Source: Terriglobus sp. (lineage in GTDB: Bacteria > Acidobacteriota > Terriglobia > Terriglobales > Acidobacteriaceae). From it: a stretch of 5,482 nucleotides of DNA. Both the position numbers and the translations under genes were made by a program. The DNA is taken from assembly GCA_023265355.1 (NCBI GenBank), contig JAHFTZ010000125.1, positions 1,435 to 6,916 on the forward strand. Reading direction: 5' to 3'. Below, in pieces: positions 5,079-5,482 of this stretch; within the stretch, counting starts at the first letter, position 1, and each line of letters opens with the position of its first letter. A model generated the notes under the pieces. It saw only the letters and a list, made by a program, of their open reading frames with translations. It did no database searches and was not told the origin of the DNA.

Positions 5079-5482
5079 ACCCCTCGGAAGAAGCGGTCGA
5101 AAAAATCCTCGCAGCTCTGCGCAACGCTGAGGCGCCTTCAGATATGGATCTTCGCATTCTAAGAACACTCCAGCGGCAGGAGGCCACACACTCTCAACGT
5201 AAAAGCTCGTCCGCATGGCTCTCTCTGTCTCGGACAAGATACTTCGCATTCGGAGCAGCCTTTGCAGGTCTCTTCGCTGTAGCACTGTTTGTTCCAGATC
5301 TCTTCCGAATGAAACATCATCATGCCGCCGCGCCGGAAAAAACCACCGCATCCCTGCAACCTACGCAGGCGGCATCAAGTCCTCAAGCACAGGTCTCTTC
5401 CGCACCCCGTATCCAGCCACCGCAAAGACCGAAGGGACATAAAGCAGGGACCGCCCGTCGGGAAGACTCTCCATTGCTCGAA
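5075..5482 (+). CDS. Single-pass membrane protein, candidate anti-sigma factor (partial)
   Basis: The frame stays open for 136 codons to the end of the window, so the 3' part is missing. The start is fixed by the ATGA overlap and the strong Shine-Dalgarno sequence. Residues 1-55 are soluble and probably cytoplasmic, with a helix-forming stretch EEAVEKILAALRNAE and ILRTLQRQE. Residues 56-73 (YFAFGAAFAGLFAVALFV) form one hydrophobic segment preceded by R53 and R55, predicting N-in/C-out topology. Residues 84-120 are rich in Ala, Pro, Gln and Ser, like a periplasmic linker. I recognise no named domain. Overlap with an ECF sigma gene plus a short cytoplasmic head and one membrane pass is typical of a membrane anti-sigma factor, but there is no cysteine in the visible part, so the zinc-binding HxxxCxxC motif is absent. 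It could instead be an unrelated membrane or scaffold protein. Confidence 0.7.
   Translation, partial: MNPSEEAVEKILAALRNAEAPSDMDLRILRTLQRQEATHSQRKSSSAWLSLSRTRYFAFGAAFAGLFAVALFVPDLFRMKHHHAAAPEKTTASLQPTQAASSPQAQVSSAPRIQPPQRPKGHKAGTARREDSPLLE

Noticed and set aside
1..5482. CRISPR arrays, tRNA or rRNA genes, insertion sequences and attachment sites.
   Set aside because: I saw no regularly spaced direct repeats, no tRNA-like cloverleaf, no transposase and no terminal inverted repeats flanking a gene.

Overview
The window is GC-rich bacterial DNA, tightly coding, with every supported gene on the + strand. The taxon is an inference. GC-rich codon use, an xdhC-mocA pair, carotenoid desaturase genes, and a TCCC/GGGA-type intergenic repeat that I recall from Granulicella, Edaphobacter and Terriglobus genomes all suggest Acidobacteriota (Terriglobia). 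No single marker in the window proves this.

Layout. (1) 1-780 is the end of a molybdenum-hydroxylase maturation block: the C-terminal 67 residues of an XdhC/CoxI-family protein, followed 7 bp later by a MocA-type molybdenum cofactor nucleotidyltransferase. (2) 781-1307 is a 527-bp gap with no convincing protein gene longer than a few codons. Its right half is relatively AT-rich and carries short symmetric elements: a perfect 12-bp palindrome, a hairpin, a weak promoter followed by an inverted repeat, and a possible 8-codon leader ORF. It probably drives the next operon. (3) 1308-4466 holds two full-length, paralogous CrtI/CrtN/CrtD-family FAD-dependent carotenoid desaturases. The first starts at a TTG codon. 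A 105-bp spacer with a two-hairpin repeat-like element separates them. (4) 4521-5482 holds an ECF sigma factor and, translationally coupled by an ATGA overlap, the start of a single-pass membrane protein that runs off the window and is a candidate anti-sigma factor without the zinc-binding motif.

How the parts may work together. XdhC and MocA would prepare and deliver the modified molybdenum cofactor for a xanthine-dehydrogenase-like enzyme encoded upstream. The two desaturases would act in sequence on a C30 or C40 carotenoid precursor. The sigma/membrane-protein pair sits 54 bp downstream on the same strand. It recalls ECF control of carotenogenesis (CarQ/CarR in Myxococcus, LitS in Streptomyces), but a regulatory link here is only a hypothesis. 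I found no clearly new system. The most interesting points are the sigma/non-zinc partner next to crt genes, the organised leader upstream of the TTG-started desaturase, and the repeat element between the paralogues.
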